From: Dirofilaria immitis
Lineage: Eukaryota; Nematoda; Chromadorea; Rhabditida; Onchocercidae
Length of the DNA: 64,000 nucleotides
Assembly (NCBI GenBank): GCA_024305405.1
Contig: JAKNDB010000107.1
Span: forward strand, 4,820,501-4,884,500
Reading direction: 5' to 3'
The notes below the pieces were generated by a model that worked only from the letters and a program-made list of their open reading frames with translations, was not told the DNA's origin and did not search any database. The position numbers and the translations under genes were made by a program. Shown one piece after another: positions 48,050 to 61,182 of this stretch; position 1 is the first letter of the stretch; the number at the start of each line of letters is the position of its first letter.

Positions 48050-48195
48050 ATCGAGATTATCCTCTATCTCGAATGTAATAAAATGTATGAATTATAATCT
48101 TTGAAGAACATTTTAATGGAATATTGCAATGTTGCCCATGAATTTTGATTAAAAAAATCTTCTAGAAAACTTAATTTCAGACGACCTTTTAGAAA
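48050..48195 (-). pseudogene. Degenerate partial copy of the acyltransferase last exon and 3' UTR
   Basis: The reverse complement starts GGTCGTCTGAAATTAAG, contains GGGCAACATTGCAATATTCC and ends ATTCGAGATAGAGGATAATCTCGATTC. The real last exon starts GGTCGTGTAATAATTGA, contains ATGGCATATTCC and ends GTTCGAAATAGGGATAGCCTCGATTC. The copy has lost coding capacity. It lies about 360 bases downstream of the real exon in the same orientation, so it is a local tandem duplication. Confidence 0.6.
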
Positions 48196-48419
48196 ATGAT
48201 AAATATAATAGTAGAGAAATATATAAAACAATAAACTGAACGAACTGTTCATACTTGCTAGTACTTCAACAGAATTCTAAATAATGAACTAAATAAAATC
48301 AAAAAAAACTAATCGTAGAAGTGAATTAAAAAAATCCATTTTGAAGTAGAGTACAAATTAATTCTTTTGAAACAAAATAATACAATAAAATGATTCGTTA
48401 AAAAGAATCGAGGCTATCC

Positions 48420-50633
48420 CTATTTCGAACATAATTCATTGTTTATTCTTTGATAAACATTTTCCATTTGTTTATAACATCCTTCACTTAAACTGTTAAT
48501 ATCGGAATATGCCATTGGATCGATTGCCGGAAGGATTTCAATTATTACACGACCTCACAGTTAAATTTATAATCAGTCTGAAATATTTTAAGGTGCATGA
48601 CACTAATATTGATTATTACAACAGAGTGCATGGCACTAATATTGATTATTACAACACAGTATTCCAATTAACATGAAATTAACCGAAATAGTAAAAAGAA
48701 TGTAGTTTTCAATACTTAATAAAAAGCCTACTTTTTGATAAAATGATTCGTAGGATGAAATTACTACTGGCACGATTGGAACCTGCAAAAACAATCAAAA
48801 AATAGTACAAGAAAATCAGAAGAAACGTTTTCAGCTTAAAAATTAAACGTTCATTCCGCTATTTTCTCCTATCGAAATCAGTAAAAGAGCTGATTCATTA
48901 AACGGAATTTTATTTAAGGTTTCAAAAACTATCGACTTTTTCAAATCAAAAAGAAAAGAAAAATTACGGCAGAAAAACAACATACGTTGGCTTCACGCGC
49001 TATAATAAAAGCACCTTTCTTAAATGGGAGCATTTTACCACTCGTATTTCTTGTTCCTTCAGGAAATATCCATATTTTTCTCTGCAATTATCATAAAAAC
49101 AAATTCCAGCAGGAAAATATTTAAAAATAGAGTAGAACGGATTAATTTGCTCTCATGTTTTTGTCAGTTCCTTTGCTTCCACTTACATCCTAGCATTTAT
49201 TCAAAAGAATTCAAAAGAAATAAAAAGAAATGAAAACAGTGCATCACGATTTAACAAATTTAGAATGTGTTTTTGGTAGGCTCAAATATTTCTTCTAACA
49301 GTAATATTTTTTTGATAAACTAATAAAAAGTACATACCAGAAATGAAAATAATCATAAGACTTACACAATTTCGTATCGCAGTGATTGCCTGTTCAATTG
49401 ATTTGTGCGCAGAAACTTTACTGAATCTGTTAATGAAAATTGCTTCACACAAATATGCACAAATATTGAAACCGGGCACAAATCTCAAACTACTTTTCAA
49501 CATAACAACGCAATTTTCGGGCCAAACATGCGTTAGAGCTGAAAAATATGATTATACGTAATATCGGTAAATTAAAATTAAGAAAATAACTCTTTAGCTT
49601 ACTTATTAATTAATCAGAACCTAGATGATGTTATATTTTTCTTACATGTCTCTTGATCCCTTAGGTTTTCAAACGACATCAGCTACCTAAGATACGAACT
49701 GTCGCCACATGTCCTAATTCAAGGAAAGTGGCCGGTAATAGTATTTCTTGAACATTTCGAATGTGTTCTGCAAAAATATGGTCTTTGAAATTATGATAAA
49801 ATAATGAACTGGGTGTTTTTCATCTAACCAAATAATTATTCCGTCAACTAGAACTCCGCTTACTAAAATAAAAAATCTGACTTGAAATTAAATTATGATT
49901 TCTCTTATTCTAATCTTAAAGTTCTTATCTTATTTAAAAAAATTTAATTAATTTTAAACGACAACAAATAACAAAGAATTATCAAGCGCAAATTATACTT
50001 AAAATATCAAGTAAAGTCTGATGATTTGCTACGATAATAAATGAATTATCGACTTCGATGAAATTCCGATTGCGTATTTCATAAGATATACCACACCAAA
50101 ACGTTAATAGTTGAAAAGCGCGAAATGTATGCCTAAAACAATGTAATAATATATATTTAAATTCTACAAATTTAAATACTAAGCAGAGAAAATAAGGCAT
50201 TTTCTTCGCTGAAAGTTTTCTTTCGATTCCAAAACATTTTGTATTATTTTTAATTAGCATCAAATATCTTCCCTAACATAATGGATATGCAATAACATGA
50301 ATCAAACTAACCAAAATATTCGAAATAATTATTTTAATTTTGATTGAACTAAACTAGATGAATAAATATATAAATAAATACTGGCAATATTAAATAAGTA
50401 TGCATAACTATGTAGGAAAACTTCGAAAATAAAATTGATATTTACCAATGATTTTTCGGCGTCCTTCCATGTGATAGTGACAGACATGCACCAATTATTC
50501 CAGCCATTACTAGACAAATAGTATAAAGGGTTACTTTACAGTAATATCTGAATTTCGAAGAAATAATCCACAGAGAACCAAATGCAATGCATATAAAAAT
50601 TAAAATATTCAGAATATTTAATTCTTTCTCCAT
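48420..50633 (-). CDS. 1-acyl-sn-glycerol-3-phosphate acyltransferase (AGPAT/LPAAT)
   Basis: The enzyme acylates lysophosphatidic acid to phosphatidic acid in ER membranes. Six exons with consistent phases: 50633-50446 (N-terminal hydrophobic segments from [13 protein letters not shown]), 50132-49999, 49538-49366, 49081-48986, 48782-48716 and 48553-48420, giving 263 residues. The catalytic motif I is NHQTLLD; motif III is FPEGTR in [27 protein letters not shown] is motif IV. In motif II, where family members usually have an acceptor-binding (K/R)xxL run, it reads [20 protein letters not shown] precedes the ATG by 3 bases, a good spliced-leader acceptor site. The last intron is unusual: its acceptor is CTGTGAG and it contains a 33-bp tandem duplication. 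By family it is the nematode acl-1/acl-2 type. No breaks seen. Confidence 0.93.
48593..48658. repeat. 33-bp tandem duplication in the last AGPAT intron
   Basis: Two adjacent units, GTGCATGACACTAATATTGA.. at 48593 and GTGCATGGCACTAATATTGA.. at 48626, with two mismatches. Confidence 0.95.
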
Positions 50634-53600
50634 ATTCTGCAATAAACAAAGAAATAAAAAAAAGGTGATAATATTATTCTTCCGATGATAGGCTGAAGAA
50701 CAATGTAAAGTTAATGAACAGATTCATGTAAGAAATATATATGTATATATATTAAAAAGATGATAAAAAAATTAAATCCAAATTAAGCTAAAAAATCTTC
50801 TCGAAAATTGCTATAAATGCGTAATTATAAAGAATAACAAGTTAATAAATTATTAGATACACTTGACTGGAAATAATTGTTCTCGTTAATTGATTCATTT
50901 TCCTTTCTTTTTTATTAACTCTAATGAAATTTACTTTAAGCAAATAAAAACTGAATAACAGCTTGAGTAACAGATAAGTAATCAATTGTATATGTTTTCT
51001 GAATTGAACTTCCATGAATCAATGGTAATTTCTACAATGATACTAATATAATACATCCGAATAACTTGCTGCATTCATCTTAGTTACTATTTTTTATCAT
51101 ACAGTTCAAATCATACCACTTTTAATTGATGATAACTGTTATCTAATTCAATTTCATTATATGCTTAATGATCATAATGAATAATCAAAAACGATTAGAC
51201 AGAATATGGATATTTCATTACTTCCTCATATCAGTAACTTATTACTATGATAGTATCGAATAGAATTTACTAATAGTTATTGTATAAAAAAATACACACA
51301 TGCCATCAATATTGTAATAAGAAATATTTTTAAAAATACATATATATTTATAGTAAATTAAAACATGAAGAACAATGCAATATAATATAATTTTGCCAAT
51401 TCAGTCTTTATCCAATAAATGGCATTATTATTTCTTCTAAATAAAATTTTATTTTAAATGCAAACAAAATCTATTTGTTTGTGATGAAAAAATATTCTCA
51501 TAAGAAATAAACTGGGATGAATTTAAAAAGTCATAAAATAATAACACAATTATTTGTCACAATACCATTTGCAGCTATTAAATCGTGGTGGCCGTAGTTA
51601 CTAAATCATCGGCCAGCCGTCAAATATCTGCTGGATCTGATTGATCATCATAATGCGTTAAGAAAGGGAAGAGATGTAAAGTTGGGCAAGAGAGTGGAGA
51701 GAGATGTGGAGATGAAAACTGAAGAATTTAAATGGTAGAAGACAGGTCTTACAGGAATCTCGGGTTCTTCCTAACATAGAGATGAGTTTGCATGTCGAGT
51801 AATCTTAGAAACGTATCGTTTCAGAGTAAATCGTCTATTTGCGAGCAATAAGCTGACTAGTGATAAGATTTTTGTTGAACTAGATGAAACACGAACTAAC
51901 AGTATAGACGGTGAAGTATAATGGCTAATTCTTAAATGATTAAAATCAAAATTAATTGCTAAAGTCAAATGATTGTTAGATAAAGTAATCAATCACATTC
52001 AATGTTGACAAATTTCACTTGTTATCATTTCACTTATCATTTTCGATAATGCAAGAAAAAAAAATTGTCAACATGGAATGATTAAGCAATATCGAATTAA
52101 AAATTGAAATTGAATCATATAAGAGGTTTTTTTGAATAAAATTTAGCAGTGTTATATACATAAATATGCATCAAATATCATCACTTGATTGTTCAATTTG
52201 TACATTCCGTTCGAAAATGAATGGAATAAGCGTGAATAATATGATAAAGATAGCTATCACTACTCAATCCTGAAATATCTTGCTATCAAAGAAAATAAAC
52301 TACTAATGATTTGAAAAATAAAATGGTTATATAAGATGAAATAAGTAAGTTTTGTTTCCGAATTACTATAATAGTTTCATTTCCCTTATTTTTCCAGTAA
52401 TAATAAAAATAAACATGAGACTAATTAAATTAACATGAGAATGGAATGGTAATCAAATTAATCACTATTTATTTTTTAACGCAGTAGAAATATTCCTTTA
52501 TGCGAATTTATTTATTTCATCATATTTATCCATTTATTGTATTATTATTATTTGTCTAATTATTGATCAGTGTCTAATTATTGATCAGTGTGTTAATATT
52601 ATTTATTCCATTAAATAATGCTATAAAAAAATTCGAATCAGCTTAAAATTACATTGAAAAACGAAAAATTCCAAAATGACCTGAATAAGAAATTCTATTC
52701 TTTCGATAATTGTATTTAATGTAACTTTATAGCTAATTCAAAGCCCTCTTATTTTTTCTTGCAAATGTCGACATCAACTTTATCATTCAATATAATCTTA
52801 GATATAATTTTTGCAATGTTTAGAAATTAGGATTAGATAAATTCATTTTATTTAAACTTCAAAAATTAAAAATTAATTTTTGCAGAATCTTTACTCCTCC
52901 TATTTGTAATAGCATTATTTAATGGAAATATTGCTAATCCAATGCGTGTAAAGTTTTCTCATGAAAATTATAATTATAAGTTTATTTCTTAATTATTAAA
53001 CTATAAATGATCAACATAGCATTATACGATGCTTATATTCATTGATATTATAACAATGAATGTGGGCTTTTGATATGTTCTTCTATGGCAATTACTAAAA
53101 AGTTGCTGTGCATGCTAAATTTAACAAATATTTTAAAAAGCTTAAGGTTACTGTCATTGATTAATTTCCTATATTTGAATTTCCTTTTAGTTTTATTTAT
53201 AAGATTCGCACATATTTTTTTCTTCTTATCAAAATTTCCAGTATTCCTTATCATTTCAGTTTTCGAATTTTTGAATTTTTATTTTCACGCAAATAATCAA
53301 TATTGTTATGCTATCATTGTATCATTAAATTATTCCCGGAAATATCTAATGCTGCGTGCTTATAGCTTTATTTTTCATGTTTAGTTATACATTTTCAAGT
53401 TTGTAATATTACCATCATTTATTCAACTTCAAGTCGATTTATCAATCATAATTATATTATAATATTCTGATTAATATTATATCCTTCTTACTGCTATATA
53501 TTTCATTCTGTTGTACAGTTTCTCATACAAATGCAAAAATTATATTTTCGTTTTTTTTTTTTTTATTTTTAAGAGAAAAATAAAAAGTAAGTTAAAATGA

Positions 53601-54608
53601 AGCGGAATTTTTGATCGAAGATACTATTCTTTTTATATTTTTCCTTAGAGCCCGTTATGAGGAGTATTTTTCTGATATCAATTAAATGTTGTATTTTTTC
53701 TATTTAAGCAATAACTGCTAATTAAAACCTGTTTTATCATTTGCAATTGAAAAAAATCATCAAAATTAATTTTGCTCGCAAATCAATAAAATCGATGAAA
53801 ATAAGATGTTCATTCATGTAAATGATCACAAGCGAAATATTAGACGAAGTATCGGTATCTACCATTTATTAATTTCATGAACCATTGAAAATTATTCAAA
53901 TGCAGCGGAAGAAATTTATACCGATATTAAACGATAAGAGGAAATGCTAAGTTTTTCCATTGTAAAAATTTCAAAATTTTTAGCGATGATTGCTTAATGT
54001 CGCGGTTAATTATATGAATATCTTATTGTTCTGTGTGTATCTTAAGTTTTCTGAAAATTTTCAAGTTTTCAATTCTATGTGATATTCAGAATTCAAATTT
54101 GATTTATGAAATATTATTAGAAGATGTATTTTGTCGTCAAAAAAATGGATGCGAGAAATAAGAATTAGCACAAAACTTAGCTGAAAATCTGAGTCATTAT
54201 TATTAAAAGAATTTTCTTCCTAATTTTCATTTTCATTCGTTAATTTATGAAAATTTTTTAATTATTGTATACATTTGAGATATTCTTTTGTTCAAATTAA
54301 TTAATTCTTATTTTTATTGCATTATTTTCATGTAATAAGAAATTGATGCTAGTTGGTTGACCATTTATTATATGCTATCAAATTTAAATTATTTTTTAGT
54401 TGTTGATACAAATTAGTTCAAACTAATTCAGGTATCATTAATTTTATTGAATTATTGATACATTATTTGAAGAAAAAACTGATGTAACATTCAGTTACAT
54501 GTGTAAAGAAGAAGTGCATAATTCAGTAATCATTAGCTTAAAGTTAGGCAAGTTCGAAGTTAGGCATTTTTAGTTGGAATCCAAATTACTAAACAAATTA
54601 CTTAATCA
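50634..54608. other. Intergenic stretch between AGPAT and the collagen gene
   Basis: Mostly AT-rich. A GC-richer island at about 51580-51920 holds no ORF I recognise and may be a transposon relic or a regulatory region. An exact 18-bp tandem duplication, TGTCTAATTATTGATCAG, lies at 52553-52588. The plus-strand ORF 53070-53384 is hydrophobic by composition only. Confidence 0.5.
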
Positions 54609-56486
54609 CTAAACATCTAATTCCAGAAGAGATGGTGCTACCACTTCTTGGACAGCGCAAGATGATTCACAGTGCCTTGCTGGTACACCAACTTCACCTG
54701 GTGGTCCGTTTGGTCCAGGTGGCCCTGGTTCACCCCGCTTCCTCGTGGGCCACGAGGTCCCTAAAAACGATCAACTATAAGTCATAAAATAAACTTTTTT
54801 TTGTTTGAAAATTACGGAATTTCATAATCGATACTTCTTTTAAAAGGTTCTATGTTTGCAAAAGTAAAAAAAATAATAGCATACTGTTTCACCAATCGGT
54901 CCTGCAAGTCCCATACTATTCGAAGGAATACCATTTCGTCCAGGAGGACCTTTAGGACCACGAGGTCCTGGTGGTCCAGGCGGCCCTTTATGCCTACTCC
55001 ACCGATATTATCATCACCAGGGGATCCTTTCATACCAGCATCACCTTCTTCACCTTGTTGACCTGGTTGTCCCGGTAGTCCTACTCGACCCGGCAAGCCT
55101 GGCTTGCCAGGTAATCAGGTGGCCCGATTTCTCCAGGAGGACCTGGTCTACCTTGTTCGCCTTGCTGGCCATGATTGCCTGGTGGTCCTGCAGGGCAAAC
55201 AACGCTGTAATTTGCTATTTTTAAATGAATTGCTCAACCTTTTCGTATAAAAAAAAAAAAAAATGTAAAAATGACACATCACTTCATTATTATATATTAA
55301 AAGCAATATATGAGAATAAAATATACAACCTAACCTACTTCATTTGCCATCTCTCATTCATTCTCTTTCCTCTCTTCAATTATATTCTATAGATTTCATT
55401 TCACAGTTATTGTTGAACAACTCATATCTTTGATTCAGGAAATAAAATTAAATTAAAGATTCACGATATTCGTAAAGAACTAACCAAGGAAAATTAGATT
55501 CAACATGATCTAATACATCAATTCCATCGATGCCCGCTTTTCCTGGTCTACCAGGTAGACCATCTGCTCCAGATTCTCCATCTATGCCTGGTGGCCCTCT
55601 AGGCCCAGGTGGACATTGTAAATTAATGCATGATTGACATTGTTGATGTTCACTTGATATGAGTTGTTCCGAATTAATTTCTGATAACACAAATTAAATT
55701 TTGAAACTAAAATCTCTCGTTATAATCGAATGATAAAACCCTTTTTTTTAAATTTCTAATCATAAATTTTCAAACTCAGTATAAGTAAATTTACTTTATC
55801 GCAAACTTTATCAGATTACTGGCTGAAAAAAATCATGATCTTACCTCTTTTTATAGTTCGATCATTCTGCAATGCAAGAATACCTGTCCAAACATTTTTC
55901 TTGTTTCCTCCAATTATAATTGACATTGAAATTTCGATTATCATTTAATTGCTATTTGAATTTGACATAATTTTATTATTCCTAAGAGCATTTATTTGTA
56001 CATTCTTCTTAGAACTGACGAAAAGTTATTGAGCATACTAATTTGATTGTTATCATAAACTTCTCATAAAAATAATGTATATATTTTTAAAAATTCACAT
56101 AAATAAAAACAATTAAATTGAATAGCTTAATTCTATTCTTTTTACTGATAAACGAATAAATAAAATTGATAGCAATTGAAAATAATAATTTCTTACATGT
56201 ATATTTGAATTTTTTAAATTATAAATGCATTATGAAATGCGATCAAAAAATTTATATTTTATACCTCTAATATTGCCATCCGTTTTTGTAAAATTTGCTT
56301 TGTGTGTTCAATTCGTAGAAACAACGATATATGTATGATACTCATTGTTGCTAGCAAAAAAGAGATATAAATATTATAATCCAAGCTCGATTGTAAGCAT
56401 TTTTGTGACTGTCCACCATGAGAAACTAAAACTGATAAAATCTTCAAAATATAGATCTTCCTTTTTCTTTTATGTCCTTTTCCCAT
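54609..56486 (-). CDS. Cuticle collagen (Col_cuticle_N + Gly-X-Y), with three apparent 1-base losses
   Basis: A structural collagen secreted by the hypodermis into the cuticle. Exons: 56486-56265 (membrane-anchor N-domain, YISFLLATMSIIHISLFLRI), 55899-55845 (NVWTGILALQNDRTIK), 55680-~55485 (CQSCINLQCPPGPRGPPGID), 55204-54885 (joined through a Cys: CVVCPAGPPGNHG, then long Gly-X-Y) and 54760-54609. The C-terminus is short and Cys-containing (ARHCESSCAVQEVV), and the Cys pairs flank the triple-helix blocks as in the family. The Gly-X-Y frame shifts three times, near 55116, 54984-54986 and 54739-54740. In each case one extra base in the run restores the periodicity exactly. Intron phases and the intact Gly periodicity between shifts suggest a live gene with sequence errors. 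The exon 2 acceptor (AACAAG) is weak. Confidence 0.9.
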
Positions 56487-59400
56487 TGCAGTTTAAGGAA
56501 AATTTGGATGAAAGAAATGCTAAAAAATAACAAATATAATGAATTTATGGAACTATTTGTGGAAAAAAGTACAGAATAGAAAAAAGTACAGAATAGAATT
56601 TGAAATTATAATATTATTAATAAATGCTATGATGAAATCAAATGTTTAAATACTTCGAAAGAAAAGATTTCGAGAGAGAATCCTGATAGACAGAAAATTT
56701 TTGGGCGACAGTTTTTCTAATTGGAAAAAAATATAATAAAGAAGTATAATACTAAAAAAACTAATGATTTCTTTCTGCGCGTTGTTTATAATAATTTTTT
56801 TGTCGAACTTATAGTATTAAATGCTCAAAATAGCTTATGAAAATTCGATTAATAGTTTGTATGACATAATTTCTATTCAATGAACAAGAAGAAATTGCAG
56901 CGATTGTTGGATTTTTAGTTCAAGAGATTATATTGATAAGAAAACAATTAAAAATGAAATATTTATTGAAATTTGGACTGATCATCTGGAATGATTGCTG
57001 GATTAATATAATCAAGAAATTGACATAAATAGCAAATAATTCCAGATGATTAAATATTAATTAAAAATTAAATATCACGTATTAAATATTATAATTGTTA
57101 AAATATGATGATCAGCCTATTTGGATTCGTGTTTTAAGGTCAAGGTCATTGTATATAATCTGTGATACCATCATTCATGTATCTCATAATCAGTCTTCTC
57201 GCTGATTTGTTTAGTAATTTAGTTCCCTCTACATAACTGCTTTATGATCATCGAAAACGGATCTATCAACAAATATGATATTAAATAATATAAAATGATT
57301 GATAAATACATATGAAATAAATCGTATCAAACAAATAATTGTTTTTAATCTATAATTAATTATTCAGATATGATCATTTTACTAATATATCTGTTGCAAT
57401 ATCGACTATAAGATTATTGCAAATTAAATGTCTTAATATCATCGGTATTAGTTGAATCGATCAATTTATTTACATCGGTAGCTGTTTCATTACTTCTTGA
57501 ATGTTCCTCTTTCTATTTTTGAGATTCGAAAGATTGTTCCATCTTTGTTTTGAAATCAGTAAATATTTAAATATGATATAAATTTAAAAATAATCAATGA
57601 AATTTATTCACTAAACAATAAGCTTAGTTATAGTTATTTTTATTGAAATTTTATTTCTATAATTTTTCATTAATATTTGTATGCAAATATTAACCACAAG
57701 TATCAGTATTTATTATTAATTTGCATCAGCATGTAAATTATCAGCGACGTTTATACGATTCATAGCTTTATGGATGAATTCTGGTGCTTTTGTGGCCTGA
57801 AATTTGGGTCATATTTTACTAAGCTTTAGACTACATTTTAATTCGATGCCGTTGAATTTAATAACTGATATTTAAAAATGAAATACTCTTTATTATTACT
57901 GTTGTGGCTATTGTCTTTCATATACATTATAACTGATAAATATATTCAAAACAAAGATTTCGTGATAATTTATAATACATTCAACTGTAGAATTAATAAT
58001 CTGTATAATAAAATGAATTTAATAATTGTTATCATAATCCAAATTGCATTGATTATTTGAATTCAAATGAAAAACACGTTGCATAACTCGAAAAGTAAAA
58101 TATCAGAATTCATTACTTCTGATTATATATGCTATTATCGTTAATATTATAGATAAGCTTAATTAATGAATGTAATATATTCCTCTAATATACTAATTTT
58201 TACGCAAATCTTTTTTCAAATCAAAAAAATCAACAAATACATACGTAAATTTTATAATTCCAAAACCAAAAATTCATTGTAGAAGTTAATATAAAAGTTT
58301 GAAGTTAATAATATTTCATAAGTTTATTTCCATACATATGATTATTTCAAACATTCAAAAAATTGAAATAAATTTAATAAATGTTGAAATGAGATGTAAT
58401 TGTTATAAATTATTTACGATTAATATAAACTGATGTTTCTAATATTATGTTTAATTTGTTAATTTGCATTTTATTAAAGAGAAAACTGTTATGATTTGTA
58501 AATATGAATGTATTGAATTGATTAATTGCAATTATACAATTTTTTAATCTTTAATTAATTAGTGCTACAATTAAATGCTAGCATATATAATGTTTACAGA
58601 TAATAATAATACGATATTTCAGTACCAGACGATACTAATATCATGTACTTAAATTTACGTCGATCATCTTAATTCAGCATACGATTTTATTACTATTATT
58701 ACTTTTATTAAATCTATCATCGTCGTCATTTAGAAAAGCACCTATAATTCCTTTGTTTAAAATTTTATGATAAAATATTATTTATCATTCATTCATATTT
58801 GATATCTTGATCAATCCCGAATTATAATACTTCCTCACTGATATTCATCGTTGCGAAAAATATTTAATGAAATAGTAAATGATAAATCACTTTTATAAAT
58901 ATATTAAAATTATTATGAATACCAGATATATATACTATCATTGAATATATGGTATATTAATAGTTATGAATGATATAGGCTATTAATTGATAATCAAAAT
59001 GTAACAAAACTATAGAATCAATATTTGGTTCAGTTGATACCGAAAATGAATAATGAAATGATTCAAAGAAAGTATTATACATATAATAATAAATTGCTAA
59101 TCTTTGCAATCATTATCAACCTGTATTTTGTTATTTTTTCAGAAGATACTTTTAAAAAAATATTTGCATAAATAATGAATCATTAATTAGAAATTACTTT
59201 CGTTTATTATTCATACTTTAACTTTTTTGATGTATTATAAACTTTTTATGCGTAAAACAATCTTATATGAACATTTTTTATGAATCACATCTTTGAAAAT
59301 TAAATTTTCGGCAGCAAATAATTTCTGTAATCAGTTTACTTGATTTGGCTCTTATCATATCATCGATAATATTCCACTATTATTGTCGTAACTAACATTA

Positions 59401-59731
59401 TTATTGTTTTAAATGAGAAATAAAATTAGCTTTCATATTTCATTTTTCATTTTTATTAGACACTGAGCATATTCATTTCTACTACAGATAAGTAAATAAA
59501 TTTAAAATGTTACAATAATTCTTTATAAATCAATTATTTTCAATATATTCATTTTCATCATTGCTCACAAATCTTGCTCCTATGAAACATTTTTATCATC
59601 GTTTACTAAATTTCTCAAAAACAAAAAAATGAAAAAATCGAAAGAGCTGCAATATAAATAATTGTTTTATGCAAATAAATCATTTCAAATAGTTAAATTT
59701 TTCAACTGATAATTATTTATACTTTATTCGA
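56487..59731. other. AT-rich intergenic stretch
   Basis: It contains the presumed collagen promoter on its left side; no clear motif seen. A short tandem copy AAAAAAGTACAGAATAG lies near 56560-56597. The 60-codon plus ORF at 57878-58060 starts with a hydrophobic segment but has the composition of background. Confidence 0.5.
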
Positions 59732-61003
59732 TCAGCAAAAATATGGTATTTCTGGAAAAGGTATAAATCGTCTAGGTTTATTATAATTTTCATCTTTATA
59801 AGATCTCTTCTTTTCGATCCAGATATCATATTCCACGGAAACTGAGTATGTAATGGATTTCGTTCATCCCACGGAAAACTCTGTATAAATTATTAGGTAT
59901 AGGTTGAAATTGCCATAAATTTTTACTAAAATTATATATTTTTATTTTTTTAATATATAATAATGAACTATTCTATTTCTTCCATCAATTTCAATGTATT
60001 AGCTGATAATTGCTGAATATTAATTAGATTTTCTTGATTTCGGTTAGCTTAGCTTAACTTTATACATATTTGAAAATTTAAAAAATTAAAAAATTATTTT
60101 ATGCTTAAAAAAATCTCTTAATTAAGCATTTTTATCTGTTGAAAATGTCATTTAAAATATATAATATCATAGACTTCTTATTTTAATCACTAAATCTATT
60201 TACGTGCAGTAAAATCTATCTAAAATCTTTTTTCATAATAACTAACCTATTTTTCAAACTTAGTATGCGTTTAGATAAATGGAATTTCATATAGGTTAAA
60301 AGATCAAAAATAAGCAAATTTATGATAGCGCAAAGAGAAAATACTGGTGACAAAAAGGATGAATAAGAAATAAAATATTTTGAGACTAAAGATTCAAACA
60401 AAATAAAAGAGAAAACCGACTCTTTGTATATTATCCTGAAGATTCATGCTCCACTCATTTACTTGTTGGTGAAAGAATTCTAATTCTTGATAATCCATTG
60501 ATGTCATATCACGCAAATAAACGCCATCTTTGTAAATTTTTCCATTCTAAACATTTGACCTTTTCTCTTCATTAAGATAATAATTAAAATATTTTTAATT
60601 TAATTTAATTTTAGCTTTTGTAAAAAATAAATTTGCATATCTGTATTTTACGCGAAAATTATTTTAAAAAATTAAAATAAATATAAATGAAAGAAAATGG
60701 TCCCTTATATTTCATAAATTTGATAATTTTATAAGTTGTGTATTTTTTGTTATTGTCACCCAACGATTCATCCATTACAATGGTTCGATAGAGAAAGTGA
60801 TCATCGATCAAAATTACTTGTTTAAATGAAAAGTGAAAAGAAAAATTACAATAACATAACATCCTATACCACCAGAAATTAATACACCATTCGTATTGTA
60901 GCAAACATTGTTGACACATACGATATTGCCATTGAAACTATTGATGAATGCATGTTGTACTTGTGATTTTGCCATCATAAAAGATAGCAGAAGATATAAA
61001 CTG
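59732..61003 (-). CDS. Pepsin-inhibitor-3-like secreted protein
   Basis: Likely a secreted aspartic-protease inhibitor related to the nematode pepsin inhibitor-3 family (filarial relatives: the Ov33/Bm33 antigens). Exon A (~61003-60856) carries the end of a signal peptide (LYLLLSFMMAKS) and a Cys-containing stretch (GNIVCVNNVCYN; ISGGIGCY). Exon B (60546-60421) has the family's signature, NGKIYKDGVYLRDMTSMDYQ then ELEFFHQQVNEW. Exon C (59880-59732) reads SFPWDERNPLHTQFPW, then moves frame at the A4 run complementary to 59811-59814, and ends RRFIPFPEIPYFC. FP.P.FC is the family's usual domain end. One domain is visible against two in Ov33. The start Met is probably in an upstream exon beyond the acceptor TTTTTCAG at ~61004. 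The exon B donor, GTCGGT, is unusual. Confidence 0.7.
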
Positions 61004-61122
61004 AAAAATCTCGAGAATTGCAAATAAGTAAATTAACAATTAGTTATAGAAGATTGAAATTATTAACAGAATATGAATATTTTATTTTTATGATCAATTC
61101 TTTGCAAACGATACATCGTTTT

Positions 61123-61125
<3 letters not shown>

Positions 61126-61180
<55 letters not shown>
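61126..61180. repeat. (TA)n microsatellite
   Basis: A long uninterrupted TA run, about 27 units, upstream of the pepsin-inhibitor-like gene. It may separate that gene's first exon from the rest. Confidence 0.97.

Positions 61181-61182
<2 letters not shown>

Noticed and set aside
49670..49800. Open minus-strand frame inside the AGPAT gene ([18 protein letters not shown])
   Set aside because: Exons on either side join in phase without it and match the family, so it is intronic.
53070..53384. 104-codon hydrophobic plus-strand ORF
   Set aside because: Phe/Leu/Ile/Tyr content is what AT-rich noise gives; no family resemblance or splice context.
54852..55061. Plus-strand Arg/Ser-rich ORF
   Set aside because: Antisense shadow of the collagen Gly-X-Y repeat.
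57878..58060. Hydrophobic 60-codon plus-strand ORF from an ATG
   Set aside because: AT-rich DNA readily encodes Leu/Ile/Tyr runs; no other coding evidence.
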